A DNA stretch of 64,000 bases from Zonotrichia leucophrys gambelii (Eukaryota > Chordata > Aves > Passeriformes > Passerellidae): the NCBI RefSeq assembly GCF_028769735.1, contig NC_088171.1:144419917-144483916 (forward strand). Direction: 5' to 3'. A model generated the notes under the pieces. It was not told the DNA's origin. It worked only from the letters and a program-made list of their open reading frames with translations, and ran no database searches. Both the position numbers and the translations under genes were made by a program. Below, one piece after another: positions 34,286 to 46,832 of this stretch; the first letter of the stretch is position 1, and each line of letters opens with the position of its first letter.

Positions 34286-37200
34286 TATGCAAAAGTTATC
34301 TCAGTAATTTCAGAAAGGGAGTAAATTGTAAAAGCCCTGTTCCTTTGGTAGCTTCCATAGTCCACACAAAGAAGGGAAAAAAATTTTCAATGTCCCATGC
34401 CAGTCATGATTTGAAAAGTGGCTATTCTCTGACTGTGTCTGAGCATTAAATAGGCCCCATGGCAGGCAAACCAAGAGCAAGAGGTGATGTTCACCTGAGA
34501 GGACTCGGAAGGAGTGGAAACAAACTTTTCTTCTTGGCTCTAATAATGATAACTGTACTATCAAAAAGCCTAGGTGACAGTGTTTTGCTCTGGAGTCCCT
34601 TAAGCAACACATTTCTCAGGCACAAATCACAAATATGTCACTCTTAAGGAATGCATAATGTAAGTAGACGTGTGGATGAGCAGACCTAGACCAATGGGGA
34701 GAAGAAGTGAGGAAATTCTGGTTGGCGTATTTTACCATTTGTAAGTGTCTTGAAGGAGAAATTTTTAATGGCTTTTGGTTCTGTGGAGCAGCAGCTTGGT
34801 CCTGTGTTTGAGAATATGGGACTTCGTAGGCACTGCTGTCATATGACAATCCCTTCAGAATTCAAATACGTGGCACTAGAAAGGTAGTGAGCAGCAAAGT
34901 GTTTACCAGAGGAACCAGTCAAGTGAAGTTACTTGTTTTATGAGGTTTTGACTAAATCCAGGCTTTAAAATATGAATTTCAACAGTGTTACTAGGGCTTT
35001 AAGTGTGCCTACACATGTAACAATAATACGGTGTAGAAACAAAACTTTTACGTCTCATAGAAATTCATTAACACAGATGTTTCTTGGAAGACGACACTAA
35101 GATGTAGCAAAGAAACTTAAAATTACAGTGCTGCGAGCATGGAACTAAATCACCATGTGCTCATCCACAGAATGGATGTTCCACCTTTTATATCTTTTAT
35201 ACCCCCCCCAAATTCTGCCAGTCAAATCTGTCTTAACATACACGTAATTTCATCCCTTTAATTGTGAGAGCCAACCTTCACATTACCCATCTAGAACATT
35301 TCTGATTTAACAGGAAGAAGACAGGAGAAAGTTTCATTCATGAGAGTTTAACTCTTTCAGAACAGACAGTCCCATTGCTCAGTGGCCAGCTGCATGTCAC
35401 ACATTCATGTTAGGGCTTTCGTGCATTTTTTGTGGAAGGAGAGAGACTAGACTGGAAACAATCATGTCCTGGCTGGTGCTGAGTGCCATTTTACAAAAGC
35501 TTACCACTGTCCTATTAGGTTAAAATCCACAGGAGGTAAATACAGTAAAGTCGATGTGGTTTGAGGCCTAATCAGGAAATCTTGAGCCCAAAAGAGTAAA
35601 GACAGATTTCCAGTTTTGAGACTGATTCAGCCCCTGCATTCTGGTGAGCAAATTTCACTTGTGTCTTGCATCCTACCCACAAGGCACAAGCCTGGCTGAG
35701 TCAGGTGGTTAAATCAAATGGAGTCCCATTGTGTTGCCAGAGCAACACAAAATTCAGGAGGAAGACCATGACACATTTTGATTCCCCTCTATAAAATGTA
35801 CAAAATAACACCTACTGCAGCAGATGCTGCTGAGTTCATTAGCTAGTGTATGTATTCAATGTGCTGAAGAAAAGCAGAGATTTTATGCTTGTTATATTGT
35901 AGATAAATATTTGAATAATAATCTTGTATGTTAAATGGGAATTGAACACAGTGTTACAGCATGAAGTTTCCAAATTTTGTAGCCTGTGGACCAAAATCAT
36001 CTCACTGGATTTCTTCATAGTAGTTTAATTGTGTTCTCCAAGTCTCAATTCAATCTCCTTTGTGTAGAAGTTGTAGGAAGTGGATCAGAGATTTCCTTCT
36101 CTTTTGGACTCAGGTTCAAAGTCCTGAAAGATAAATGTCCATTGGTGGCAAAAAGATGTCTCCATCATACTGAGGTTTGTGAAAAGGGGGGCTGGCCTCC
36201 ATTTATATAAATATATAAATATTCAATTTATATAAATATATGAAACAAGAGTCCCCTAGAATATCCTGTGACACTGCAATACCACCCTGACTTTACTGTC
36301 CTGCCAACTGGTGATCAGAGCCCTCCAGTCTAAGTGAGGAAGACTTTTAAGGTAAGAAGAGACATTAAATCTGAAAAAAAGGCAACCATAATGAATTATT
36401 AGTTTTCTGTAAACAATGGTGAAAATAAAATATCTGCTAAAGCCTTGAACCAGCCATAGCTAATGTGATCCTGTGTATATGCTTAGTGATGTCAATACTC
36501 AAAGTTATTTTGAGTAATTAGTAAAAGGCATGGATGTTGCATTTCAATTACCTTTTCTCAACTATAAAGTATGTAGTCTTATTATGGTTGTGTGCATTTT
36601 GGGATTGTCTGCTTTTTGCCATCTTTATTTTATGGCATGATATCTATTTCTGTGATGTAACAAGTCAGTGTAACATTTCTTACTGAAATGGTCTTGTTAA
36701 AAAAGACATTGTTTAAAAATGAATTATTATTATTATTATGGGCAGCAAAATAAAATAAATTGGCTGCAGGAAGTGCTCTCTGTGAAAGAAAATTAGTTTG
36801 GTATCTTTCTGTTAAGTGTTTTTCACAGCCAGTGGATGGCTAAGTGCCCATTTGTCCTTGGAAATAAGTGTGACAAAAGAGGTTAGAACACAGCAGTTCT
36901 TCTTTTCAGAAGTTTTTGCCTAGTAAGAATGCCTAATGAGAAAAATCAGGAATTGATTTGAGATAGTAATGGCACCCTATAAAAATGTGTCACTTAAATA
37001 TCTCAAGTTCATGAAAATAGTAACTTATGACTTTTCTAGACCAACAAAAATCCTGTTTTCAGAGACCTTCTCCCAGCTCATGTTCTCCTTTTTCTTTTAA
37101 ACTAAGTCTACTTAAAATAAGAGATCTAAAAGAGGACCTTTTGTAAAGTTTATAGACAGATGAATTATGGAACTATAAAGTTTATAGACAGATGAATTAT

Positions 37201-38719
37201 GGAACTATGAAACTTGCTTTACATGTGAAAGTTTACAGCTTTTTAAAATGAAAAAAGGCTGTAAATGACAAAAAAATATGTATATGGAATTGGTGATCTG
37301 TCTTTTCCTCTCATTGTATAAATATGTCTGAATTCTGCAGGAGGATGATGTGAGTATCCACTGACACACAGAAAATGCAAATATCAGAAAAATGCATCAA
37401 GTAACTTGTGCTGCACAGAAATGCGGGTGGGGGGATTTATTTTCTTGGTCAGTCACTTAAGTGTTTCCTGGTTCACAGACATGAGCATTCTTGTCACAGA
37501 CCTTCAGTCCACATCTCCTTATGAATCCATTATTGCATCTTCAAATGAACAAAGGAGGAAAGATAAACAAATCAGCTGAAGGTAGCAAAAGGACATGACC
37601 AGTTTATGGAAAATGCACAATGAAAACATGATGGAAAACAATTTACAGAGAGGTTGCATAATCGACCAAATTGCTTCCAGCTACCAGCAGCTATGTAGGG
37701 ACCACTGGGCTGTGTTGCTCCACAGCAGATCTCTTCTACTTTTCCTTTTCAGAAACTGTACCTAATTTTCTTCTCTCATTGTTTATTTTCTGTTACCTCA
37801 TGTTTTTAAGAATATAGCTTCTAATATTTTTTTCACTCCTTTCATGAGATCTTCAATACAGTTGAGATTTATTCTTTAATGTAAAAAATATGTTTCAGGG
37901 AGGAAAATTATTTATATAGGCCATTGCCTATTTTTTAAAAAGTTTTTCAAAATGCCTCTTAAATGGCCATCTGTCTAACCTAGTTGGTCCTGCTTCATTC
38001 AAACTCCTTGTCTGTAACTGAACAAGTAGAGACTTGGATACAAAACATCACCAGAAGAGAAGAAAAAGTGCATCAAATTTGGTTAACAAAATATAAAAAC
38101 TTGAAGGTCAAGTGAGTTTTTAAAGTGTTGGAGCAGAGTTATATTTTTATGATCCAAAAAACATGTCTACAAAATTGAGAGACCTAAATAAATAACAGAG
38201 CAATAAATCATAGTCTGCCATTCTATCTTAATTCATTTCAGTGAAATTGCTGTGCAGAGTCATTGGACTGGTCAAGCCCATGAAGAAATTCAGTAAGTTA
38301 CTATTTTTTTGGACATGCTGGATACATTCATTAAGATTGACAATTGCTTTTAATTATAGAAGTTGAATTCTTCAAGGCAAGTCATTGATATTTACTGTAG
38401 AAATTCCTTTAATTTCTAAAAAGTGGCTATATAGGATATATATAGAAAAGAAAAATGCAAAACATCTGAATATACATTTATATCCCACTTTTATGCAAGA
38501 TTAATATTTGAGTGGTGAAAAGTGTCATTTTTCACCAGATTTCTTCAGATAAGTAATAGCCAAGACAGTTGGCTGATGCTTACTTTATGTAACCATTGTA
38601 ACATAGCTAACATAGCTTTAATTTTTGTAAATGTGGGGAAAAAAGGGAAGCAATGGACATGAGGTATAATATGGGAAAATTGGCTTTTGTAAGAAAAAAC
38701 TCCCCCAATGATGATGTTC
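34286..38719. other. AT-rich noncoding DNA with small repeats
   Basis: No gene or transposon is recognised. The stretch 36203-36243 holds two copies of an AT-only motif (ATTTATATAAATATAT), and an (ATT)5 run lies at 36723-36738. A perfect 32-bp tandem duplication is listed separately. Open frames are all under 101 codons. Confidence 0.55.
37144..37207. repeat. Perfect 32-bp tandem duplication
   Basis: Two identical 32-base units, starting TAAAGTTTATAGAC and ending TTATGGAACTA, abut at 37175/37176. No difference is seen between the units, so the event is recent or the sequence has been homogenised. An assembly artefact is also possible. Confidence 0.97.
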
Positions 38720-38930
38720 AACACTGAGATAGCAACCGAGAGAAGCTGTGAAACTTTATCCTTGGAGATATTCAAACTTCAGCTGGACAAGAATGTGAGC
38801 CTTGCTCTTCAAGGGTTTGAGGTTTAATGAAACAGCCAAAACTATCTTTGGTTCAACCTCCTACTGAAAGCAGGGACAGCCTCAATGACCTCCTGAGTTC
38901 TCATCCAAACTAAATCATTTTGTGATTTGT
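38720..38930 (+). mobile_element. CR1 LINE 3' fragment
   Basis: The order 'aacactgaga', 'gagagaagctgtg', 'atccttggagatattcaaac', 'agctggacaagaatgtg', 'gcagggacagcctc' and a terminal 'tttgtgatttgtg' follows the last 200 bases of a CR1 element: the 3' end of ORF2, the short 3' UTR and remnants of the terminal octamers. It is strongly diverged and noncoding. Confidence 0.75.
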
Positions 38931-39460
38931 GGTCTTAGGCCAATCAACAAAAGTTTTTTCTTGTATACTATCCTCGTAGTGCTATCCTTGTAGATGCTAA
39001 CCATTTTCAGTATAGGTCTTTATTACTAGCATCCATTGTATTTGCAGAAAAGTGACATAACAGAATTCTTTTTCTACTCCCTATACACATAGGAAACAAG
39101 TTTTGAATAAGCAACCAATTGCCAGGAAACTTGATGGGTTTAAAAAGCCCTTAACTTGTCAGGCTTTGATTTTCACACTAAATATTAGTGTTCTTCCATG
39201 ACATTGAATAAGAGAACAAACACCACCATAATAAAAAGTAGGTCAATGGCCATGCTGTCTGAGCACTTGGCCATTCATAATTTGCCTCTGCTCTATTCAG
39301 AGTTCATCTATAAATATGACCAGTCACTGCTGTGTTATGAAATAACTGAGTGTCTGAAATATGAGTGAAAGAGAGAAGCTTTGATTAAAATTTGCATCTT
39401 GCAGCATACTCCTAAGGATGCTGTCTGGAAAAGATAAGGATTCATCTCACACATATACAA

Positions 39461-40314
39461 GCTGGAGAAATTGGCAGACAGGAACATCATGCAGTTTAAC
39501 AAAGGGAAAAAAATAAATCCTGCATCTGGGGAGGAGCCTCATGCACCAATATATGCTGGGGATTGCCCAGCTATAAAGCAGCTGTGCAGAAAAATACCTG
39601 AGGTTCCTGGTGGACACAAGGTGAACACGAGCCAGCAGAGTGTCCTTGCAGCACTGAAAGACTCCTCAGATGCCTTTTAGGCAAAGTATTGCCAGCAGCT
39701 CCAGGGAGATGTTCCCTCCTCTCTCCTCAGCACTGGTGGGAGGACACCTGGAGGACTGTGCATGTCTCAGGAGGGACAGGAGCATAATGAAGATTATCCA
39801 ATCTCCAGAGAGACTGATGGAGGGACTGGAGCGTCTCTCTTATGATGAAAACCTGGGACAGTCGGGATGGTTCAGCCCAGAGAAGAGAAGGCTCAAAGGA
39901 ACATAAATGCACAATAAATCTATATAATGATTTTAATACAATGCAAATAATATTATTATAAATATAGGTAATATATAGCAAATTTATATAAAAATCTTAA
40001 GGGAGGATGTGAAGAAAACAGAGGCAGGCTCTCTTCAGTGATGCCCAGTGGTAGAACCAGAGGCATAAAATGGGTACAAAATGAAATACAAGAGGTTCCA
40101 TCTGACCAAATATTTTTATTTTGAGGCTGACTGGGCACTGGTACAGGCTGTCCAGAGGTATTGTGGACTGTCAATCTTTGGAGATATTCCAAAGCCATCT
40201 AGACATGGTCTTGGACAATCAGCCTGAGATGGCCATGCTTGAGCAGGGCTATTGGGTGAGATGACACCTGGAGGTCTCACTGAACCCCAGGTGATTCTGC
40301 AGTTCTGTGATATG
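39461..40314 (+). mobile_element. CR1 LINE, 5'-truncated, degenerate ORF2 end
   Basis: The segment begins at 'gctggagaaattggcagaca', encoding a decayed version of the C-terminal part of the CR1 reverse transcriptase ORF2. A readable stretch (39471-39680) preserves the 'FNKGK' motif and a decayed 'GEEPHAPIY' block, and another (about 39820-39895) preserves the RLSYDE...GWFSPEKRRLKG block. Frameshifts and stops separate them. An AT-rich stretch at 39905-40000 replaces the usual sequence. The 3' UTR follows ('ctttggagatattcc', 'tgcttgagcagggctattggg', 'gattctgcagttctgtgat'). The copy is dead and lies 530 bases after another CR1 fragment in the same orientation. Confidence 0.85.
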
Positions 40315-40783
40315 AGTGGGGGGCACAGTACATTGCAGAATGTACTTGTTTCTAGGCTAGAGGTCAGGAAACCACTCTTTTCACAGCAGTCAGTAATATG
40401 CATTACTGGGGATGAGAACAAGGAATTCAGGTTAAATTGGAATTTTTTTTTCCCAGATGCTATCCTTCATTTTCACATCCTCTAAGTCTTTCTTAAAGGG
40501 ACAGTATTATCTATCATCTTTGTAGTAGGTTCTGAGTATGTTGACATTGCTACTTTTTCTTTTCTGATTTTCTTTCCCTTAGAAGTGGTGATGTAACAGC
40601 AAAATGCTGTGGGCAAATGCTTAGGAAATTAATCGCATACTTTTTTTTCTCGAGATGAATCCACAGTTTTGGGATAGAACTATAAGGAATCAATGTGTTG
40701 CAATCTTCTTTGTTTTGGGTTTGGTTTTGTTTTCTTTTTTTCTTTCTTTTTTTTAATTCTGTTTTAAATCTTAGAAGTTTTTT

Positions 40784-40991
40784 ACATTTGAAAAGACATG
40801 CAAAATCATTGAGTTCAACCATTAACCCACCACTACCAATCCACCACTAAACCATTTCCCCAGGTGTCACATCTACACATCTTTTAAACACCTTCAGTAG
40901 TGGTGACCCAACCACTTCTTTAGGCACCTTGTTCCAATGCTTGACAACCCTTTCTGTGAAGGATTGTTCCTAAAATCCAATCTAAACTACA
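40784..40991 (-). mobile_element. CR1 LINE 3' fragment (minus strand)
   Basis: The + strand shows the reverse complement of a CR1 tail: 'gaaaagacatgcaaaatcat', 'gagttcaaccattaaccca', 'cacatctacacatcttttaa', 'accttcagtagtggtgac', 'ccaatgcttgacaaccc' and 'aatccaatctaaact'. The fragment is 5'-truncated and is tail-to-tail with the CR1 ending at 40314, separated by about 470 bases that include a polypyrimidine tract (40725-40760). Confidence 0.85.
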
Positions 40992-43132
40992 AGGATCTAG
41001 AAAGTCTTAGGAAGATTCAGAAATCTTGGCCTCCATCAGTGCATAACTGTGATGTCTGTGTGCATCTACCAGGTGTTACTGCATTTTGTTATCATCATAA
41101 ATTGACTTCAAATGGTCTAATAAAAATCTTTTTACTAAAAGTCAAATGTTTGCTATTCTAAGTTTGGGAACAAATGTGTGTATTGCACCAAGTCCTTTAG
41201 CTTGACATTTCACCCCCGGTCATTTGTTAAATAATCATGCAAAGTAGCATATATTAAGATGTAGTTAGCAATATTTTGCAACAGGAAGTCCAAAATTAAT
41301 TTCCTAGTAATTACAATCTATTTTAAAGTATTTGTTATTTACTTTAATGTCAACAGTAAGAGGCTTCCTTGTCACACTGACAATAATAAATGCATCTGGC
41401 TTTCTTAATACATTCACAGTGTGTGCTGTATTGACTGTGATGAGAGAAAGTGTGTGGATTAGAGTATCGTAATTCTGTTTGATGTGCTGTTCGATTTTCT
41501 TGTTATCAAACAAACATTTTACTTTGTCTTGACATCACTGAAATATCAGTAAAACTGGAGGATTTGATGTGTTATTGAAAAAGGCAGGAGGTATGCTTTG
41601 TGTTAGATTTGTTGTTGTTGTCATTACAAAGAGAATTAGTGAGGAAATATTTATTTGTGAATGTCTGTGTGTATTGCTGAGAGAGGAGCTTACATGCAAC
41701 CATGTTGTTTGCTATTGACTCCTGTTCCATCTTTGATAGCTCATTTTTGTTTCCAGAAAGCAATCCTGGAGTGGAGAGTTAAACTGGCCCATAGTGGACC
41801 TGCCAACAGATTCTTGAAGTCTGAGTAACTGGCCATTTAGGAAATATTGTGTTTTGGTGGCTGGTTAATAAAAGTGTACATGTGGAGGAGAGTGAGGGGG
41901 CCTGTATTATTCAATGACTTCCATTGCTAGCTGTGCCACACACTTTGAAGGATCCTATATTTGGGGTGGGATTTGTCTCATAAAATCTGTCAGAAAACAC
42001 CAGCATGAACCTCTGAGCAGGTCCTCACTCTAATTACCCTTTACAATCAATGGGTACCTTGTTTTCAGTTAAAAAAAAAGTAAAAAAAAAATACATTAAT
42101 CTAATCAGAAAGTAAATGTTAACATGGAATCAGACTAATTGATTCCTTAATTCCATTGATAATGTTGACTCCATCTTTTTTAGCTGCAACAGAAGCCCCA
42201 ACAGCAACCTCTGATATAGCCAAGTCTGCCAAAGGGAGTCTGATGCCTCAGTTTGCCAGGAGAAGCCAGGGGATGTGACAAACATGTGGAGGTCAAGCCA
42301 GGCCAAGCCAGAGTTTGATTTCATTCCATTATCTTCATTTTCCTCAGCAACAAGCATGTGTCAGAAGCCAAGGTCAGTTACCATCAAAGTTATTTCATAC
42401 CATGGTAAAAGAGATGAAATCTAGTCTAAGATCACCTTTTCTTTGGACTTCGGCTTGCATTGCACATGAAATTTCACTGATTGAACAACCAGAGCCAATA
42501 TCCCTACTAAAAGATAAAATATCTGCACAGGTGATATCTCTGCTTGAAACAATTGAAATAAAAGTAGCAGTAAAACTATCACACAGAAACAGCTCACATT
42601 CCTCTGCAGAAGATATATTTGGAAAGATTTGAGTCAAGTTTACAATTTAATTTAGGCAGAGACTAAATGAAAAGAGAAGTATAGGAAAATATCAGCTACA
42701 ATGTGTATCTACTCCTACTTCCTAATCACATTGCCAGATTTGAAACACCACAATGCGGCTTAAGAAGTGAAGCAATGCTAATGATGGAAGATGGAGGAAT
42801 TCATGGTGAATTATTGAATATCTAGATAGATCAATATGATATATCTTCATGGGACTTCTGAACAAGTAGACTCTAATGCTCTAGTTTGCTTAGAAACTGC
42901 TCAGAAGCATCTGAGCCTACCTACTCAGCATTAATTAAAGATTAATTAAAGATTTATGGAAGATCATGGACTATTCTTGTAATTTTGCCTAGCTGGTAAA
43001 AGTTCATAGCAATGAAAAACTTGTATTGAAACAAAACCTAGTTTCAAGGGCTATATTGAATTTCTAGTCAATGTAATTTTATTCTCCATATTTGTAAGAA
43101 CAACTCCTTGCACTTTTGATAACCTCAGCTCA
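40992..43132. other. Noncoding DNA, nothing recognised
   Basis: No gene or transposon is recognised. A small tandem duplication of ATTAATTAAAG lies near 42931-42953. Short open frames overlap on both strands at 42315-42637 and are judged to be chance. Confidence 0.5.
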
Positions 43133-43992
43133 TAATCACAGACTCATAGAGTACCAGGTTGGAAGAGACCTCAGGATCATCTGGTCCAGCTTTTCTTGAC
43201 AAAAGCACAGTCTAAAGAAGATGGTCCAGCATCCTGTCCAGATGAATTCTAGAAGTGTCCAATGTCAGGGAATCCACCACTTCCTTGGGGAGATTATTCT
43301 TAAAAACTTTTCATCTTAATTGGAATCTCCCCAGGAGTCACTTGTACCCATCACCCCTCAACTTTTCCATGTGACTCCTGTAAGAAAGGAGTTTGATCTT
43401 TGTTGGAATCCTTTAAACACTGGAACATGGTAAAGCTGTCTCCCCCAGGCCCTCTTTTCTCACAGTTGAATGCACTCAGTTCTCTCAGCCTTTTCCCACA
43501 TGTCAGGCTTTCCCCTCCTTTGCTCATCTTTGTGGCTGCCCTTTGGGCTCTGTCCAGCCATTCCACATCTTTTTGTATAGCCAGACCTGACATTCACAGT
43601 ATTGCATACTGGGGCCATTCCTGGCCCTACAATTCCATTCTGCTGGCTCAGTAGAGTGGGATGATGAGTTCCCAGTCTCTGCTGGGGATGCTGTGGTGGA
43701 TGCAGCTCAGCCTCCGGCTGCACACTGATCACTCATTCTGCACTTGCTGTCCACCGGGACCTCCAGGGCCTTTTCCACAAAGCTTCCACCCATCCAGGCA
43801 GATTCCAGCCCGTGCTGCAATCCTGGATTTTGCTTTCCCAGGTGCAAGGCCTTGCATTTGTCTTTGTTGAATTTCATATATTGCTGTTAACCTCCTCTTT
43901 CTGCTAATCCAGATCTGTCTGGAAATTTTCAGAATATACACAAGCAGTGTAAATGATACAATTGCAGCATATTTAATGTCATCCAGCACTAC
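43133..43992 (-). mobile_element. CR1 LINE with long 3' UTR (minus strand)
   Basis: On the + strand the copy begins with the complement of the CR1 terminus ('aatcacagactcatagag', 'ccaggttggaagagacctca', 'gatcatctggtccagc'). It continues through 'atgaattctagaag', 'tcagttctctcagccttttc' (the complement of the RLREL coding block), 'gtccagccattccacatctt', 'cattcctggccct', 'gtgcaaggccttgcatttg' and 'tgttgaatttcatata'. These last blocks are typical of CR1 subfamilies with long noncoding tails. The minus-strand frame 43351-43593 retains a decayed KRLRELSAF...EKRG stretch. It is several hundred bases of a 5'-truncated element with no intact ORF. Confidence 0.85.
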
Positions 43993-45950
43993 TAGAACTG
44001 GATAAAATATATAGCTAAATTATTACACATTTGTTTTTAGCTTAATTGAGCCAGCAGTAATTAATAGATTAATGTGTGTGTATTACAGAATATGCCATTA
44101 AAATATGCTTTGGAAATGTCAAAACATGTTGTTCCAGCATGGTCCAACACTGATCAGCTTCCTTGACAGCTGGAGAGCCTCCCAGGAGTTTTAGTTTGAA
44201 TGCTTCAGGCCCCTAATCTCTCCTGTGTATTTGATTTTCCAGATGGACAACTGTTTCAGGATATGCTATAATCTTACTGCCCCAGGGTTCAAACAAAACA
44301 GGTCAGTGTACTTTAGTGTATTCTGAATTTCATTCTGGCCAAGACTCTGACCTACAGTACAAATCCAGGATGAGAGGTAGTGACCTTCAGCTTGCATGAA
44401 GGTGGATGTCCAGAGGGCTGCAGGTTAATACTGAGTTGACACAGAGTATTTCTGCTCAGTGTGATGAGCCAAATGTGTCAATTCAGGTTGACACAACCCA
44501 AAAAGGAAGACAGCACAAACATAGCAAAATTCACACTGTTATTAAGTAGGCAACATTTTCTATCAAAAAAACAACCAAATTATCTCCACAAAATTCCCCA
44601 TCATCACTTTTTACAAATCCACTTTCTCAAATGTTGCTTTTTTTAGATTTTCAGTTCCATGGTATCTGGACAGCTGGCAGAAAAAAGCAGCAATCAGTTG
44701 GTCTCGGCGAGTCTTTCAAACCTTCAATCAACCTTGCAAGGGTATCAGCTTTAAAACTTGTAACTGGGAATGTTTATAAATTTCCTGATCTTTTCCTGCT
44801 TTTCTAGCTTCCTCACTCTCTCAACACACACATTCACAAACACTTACACTCCCACCTCTGAATGTTGGAGAACCTCTTGTGCACTCTCTAGTCTCACCCT
44901 CTTTTCCAAGCACAAGTTCACTCACACAACCCTCTGCAGAGTAAAGCTTATTTACTTTCTTTACTTTTCTTTAATCCCTTTCTTCTAATGACAGCTAAAT
45001 CCTGTGAGGTAAAAGATGATCTCTCTGGGAGCAACTGAAGTGGGGAATAGCATGCAATTCACATTTCTCCTTCATTCTTTACTGGAGAAGATTAGTGTTG
45101 TGGTAATTGTGGTGTTCCCATTGGAAGCATTAAGGAGTTATAAAGTCACAAATTTCTTGCTCTTTTCCTTCAACCTTAGTTTCACAAGGTTGAATCCTAT
45201 CCAAATGGGATGTCTTGTAATGTAGTCTTGTGCTTTTTTTTCATGCCTCCAATGCAAACTTTTTGGGATATCAGGATTTCTTTTTCTTTTTTTCTTTCTT
45301 TTTGAGGTCTCTTCCCCTTTTTTGGTTAGTTTTGCCAACGTCAAGTGAACATGAAGTACAACAATTCGTTCAAAATGAAACTTTTTTATATCTATAATTC
45401 CAAGAGAGCAAACAGGGTCAATATCCTCCCTGTCTGGTCCCTGGGATGCTCCTGCAAACATACTGGTTGGTAATTTAGCAATCCCTGGCTCCCAAGGTAC
45501 CCACCAAGGCTCTCACTGATGGGGTGGCAGGAAATGACACACCCCTCCTGGTCTTGCAAATCTTACTTCGATAAGCAAAGCTCTAATTGCTGTTTTCCCA
45601 TGACACGTTTTGCCTCTCCTTAATGTTCATGACAGTGAGGTTCTGATCCACTGTGTCCTTGTGTGGCAGTGCCAGCCTGCTGCTCAGATGGCTATCAAAC
45701 CCGCCATGCCAACACCACACTGCACCTTCACTATGGCAACGCTGCTCATGGCATTACAGCAGATGCTGACTGATGGAATGAGCAAGCCCAGGACACCTAC
45801 AGCCTGTGCCACTCCCATCTAGGGACACTGCTGCAGCACCCTGCTCTGCAGGACAGGGCCATCTCTCTCTGTGGGCTCCAAGCCCAGTGGGGTGAACCTG
45901 CAGTTTGGTTAGAAAAGTGCAGGTTATAAGAAACAGGGCAAGGAAGGCAA
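43993..45950. other. Noncoding DNA, GC-richer towards its end
   Basis: No gene is recognised. A polypyrimidine stretch lies at 45278-45305. The segment 45600-45900 is GC-richer and could be a further, unrecognised part of the CR1 copy that starts just downstream, but I see no motif to prove that. Confidence 0.45.
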
Positions 45951-46832
45951 GAGATCATGGCTGAGTTGAGACCTGCTGGTCAAACTGAAGGGCAAGAAGG
46001 AAATGCACAGGCAGTGGAAGAAGGGACATGTGTCCTGGGAAGAGTATGGGGATGTGGCCTGCTGGTGTAGGGTTAGGGTCAGGAAGGCCAAGGTGCAGCT
46101 AGAGCTGGACTTGGCAAGGGATACTAAGAAAAAAATTTTTGGTAAACATTTCTAGCCAAAGAAGAAAGAGGATGCAGGTGTTGAGAGGAGCCCTGAAGAG
46201 AAGAACTTTGGAGTCCTGATGGATGAGAGGCTAGAAATGACCCAGAAATGTGTACTTGCATCCCCAAAAGCCAAACGTGTCCTGGGCTGCATCCAAAGCA
46301 CCATGGGCAGCAGAGGAGGGAGGGGATTCTGCCCCTCTGCTTTGCTCTGGTGGGACCCCATCTGCCATGCTGCCAAAAGCTCTGGAGCCTCAGCACAGAA
46401 GGACCTGGACCAGAGGAAGGCCCCAAAGATGGTCAGAGGGCTGGATCAGCTCTCCTATGAGGACAGGCTGAGAGGACTGGGTTTGTTCAGCCTGGAGAAG
46501 AGAAGGGGAACCTTGTGGCATCCTTTCAGCACATGAAGAAAGTATTTAGCAGGGCTGTAGTGACAGAACAAGGATTAATGGCTTCAAATTAACTTGAGAG
46601 TATATGTAGAGTAGATATAAGGAAGAAATTTTGATATGAAAAGCCTGAAGAAACACTGGCACAGATTGCTCAGAGAGGTGATAGATGCTCCATCCCTGAA
46701 CTGTTCAGGGTCAGGTTGGATAGGGCTCTGAGCAACCTGATTTAGTTCAAGTTTCCCTGCCCATATCAGGGGAGTTGGAACTAGATGATCTTCAAAGCTT
46801 CTCACAACCCAAGCCATTCTATGATTCTGTGT
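45951..46832 (+). mobile_element. CR1 LINE with large internal deletion
   Basis: The copy has two separated parts of CR1 ORF2. The first (45951-about 46130) corresponds to the region between endonuclease and reverse transcriptase, with blocks 'aaactgaagggcaagaagga', 'gtgtcctgggaagagtatgg', 'ggtcaggaaggccaaggtgc' and 'gacttggcaagggata'. The second (about 46155-46832) is the C-terminal end: an open stretch from 46219 to 46536 with DERLEMTQKC, KRVLGCIQS, LSYEDRLRGLGLFSLEKRRG motifs. It is followed by the 3' UTR ('gttggaactagatgatcttc') and the terminal 'attctatgattctgtg'. The catalytic reverse transcriptase core that should lie between is absent, with the junction near 46130-46155. Confidence 0.92.

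Noticed and set aside
36360..36830. Possible conserved noncoding element
   Set aside because: The impression rests only on an even, AT-rich, repeat-free texture. Conservation cannot be judged from one sequence.
46219..46536. 105-codon frame as a functional gene
   Set aside because: It is the C-terminal end of CR1 ORF2 in a truncated, internally deleted element.
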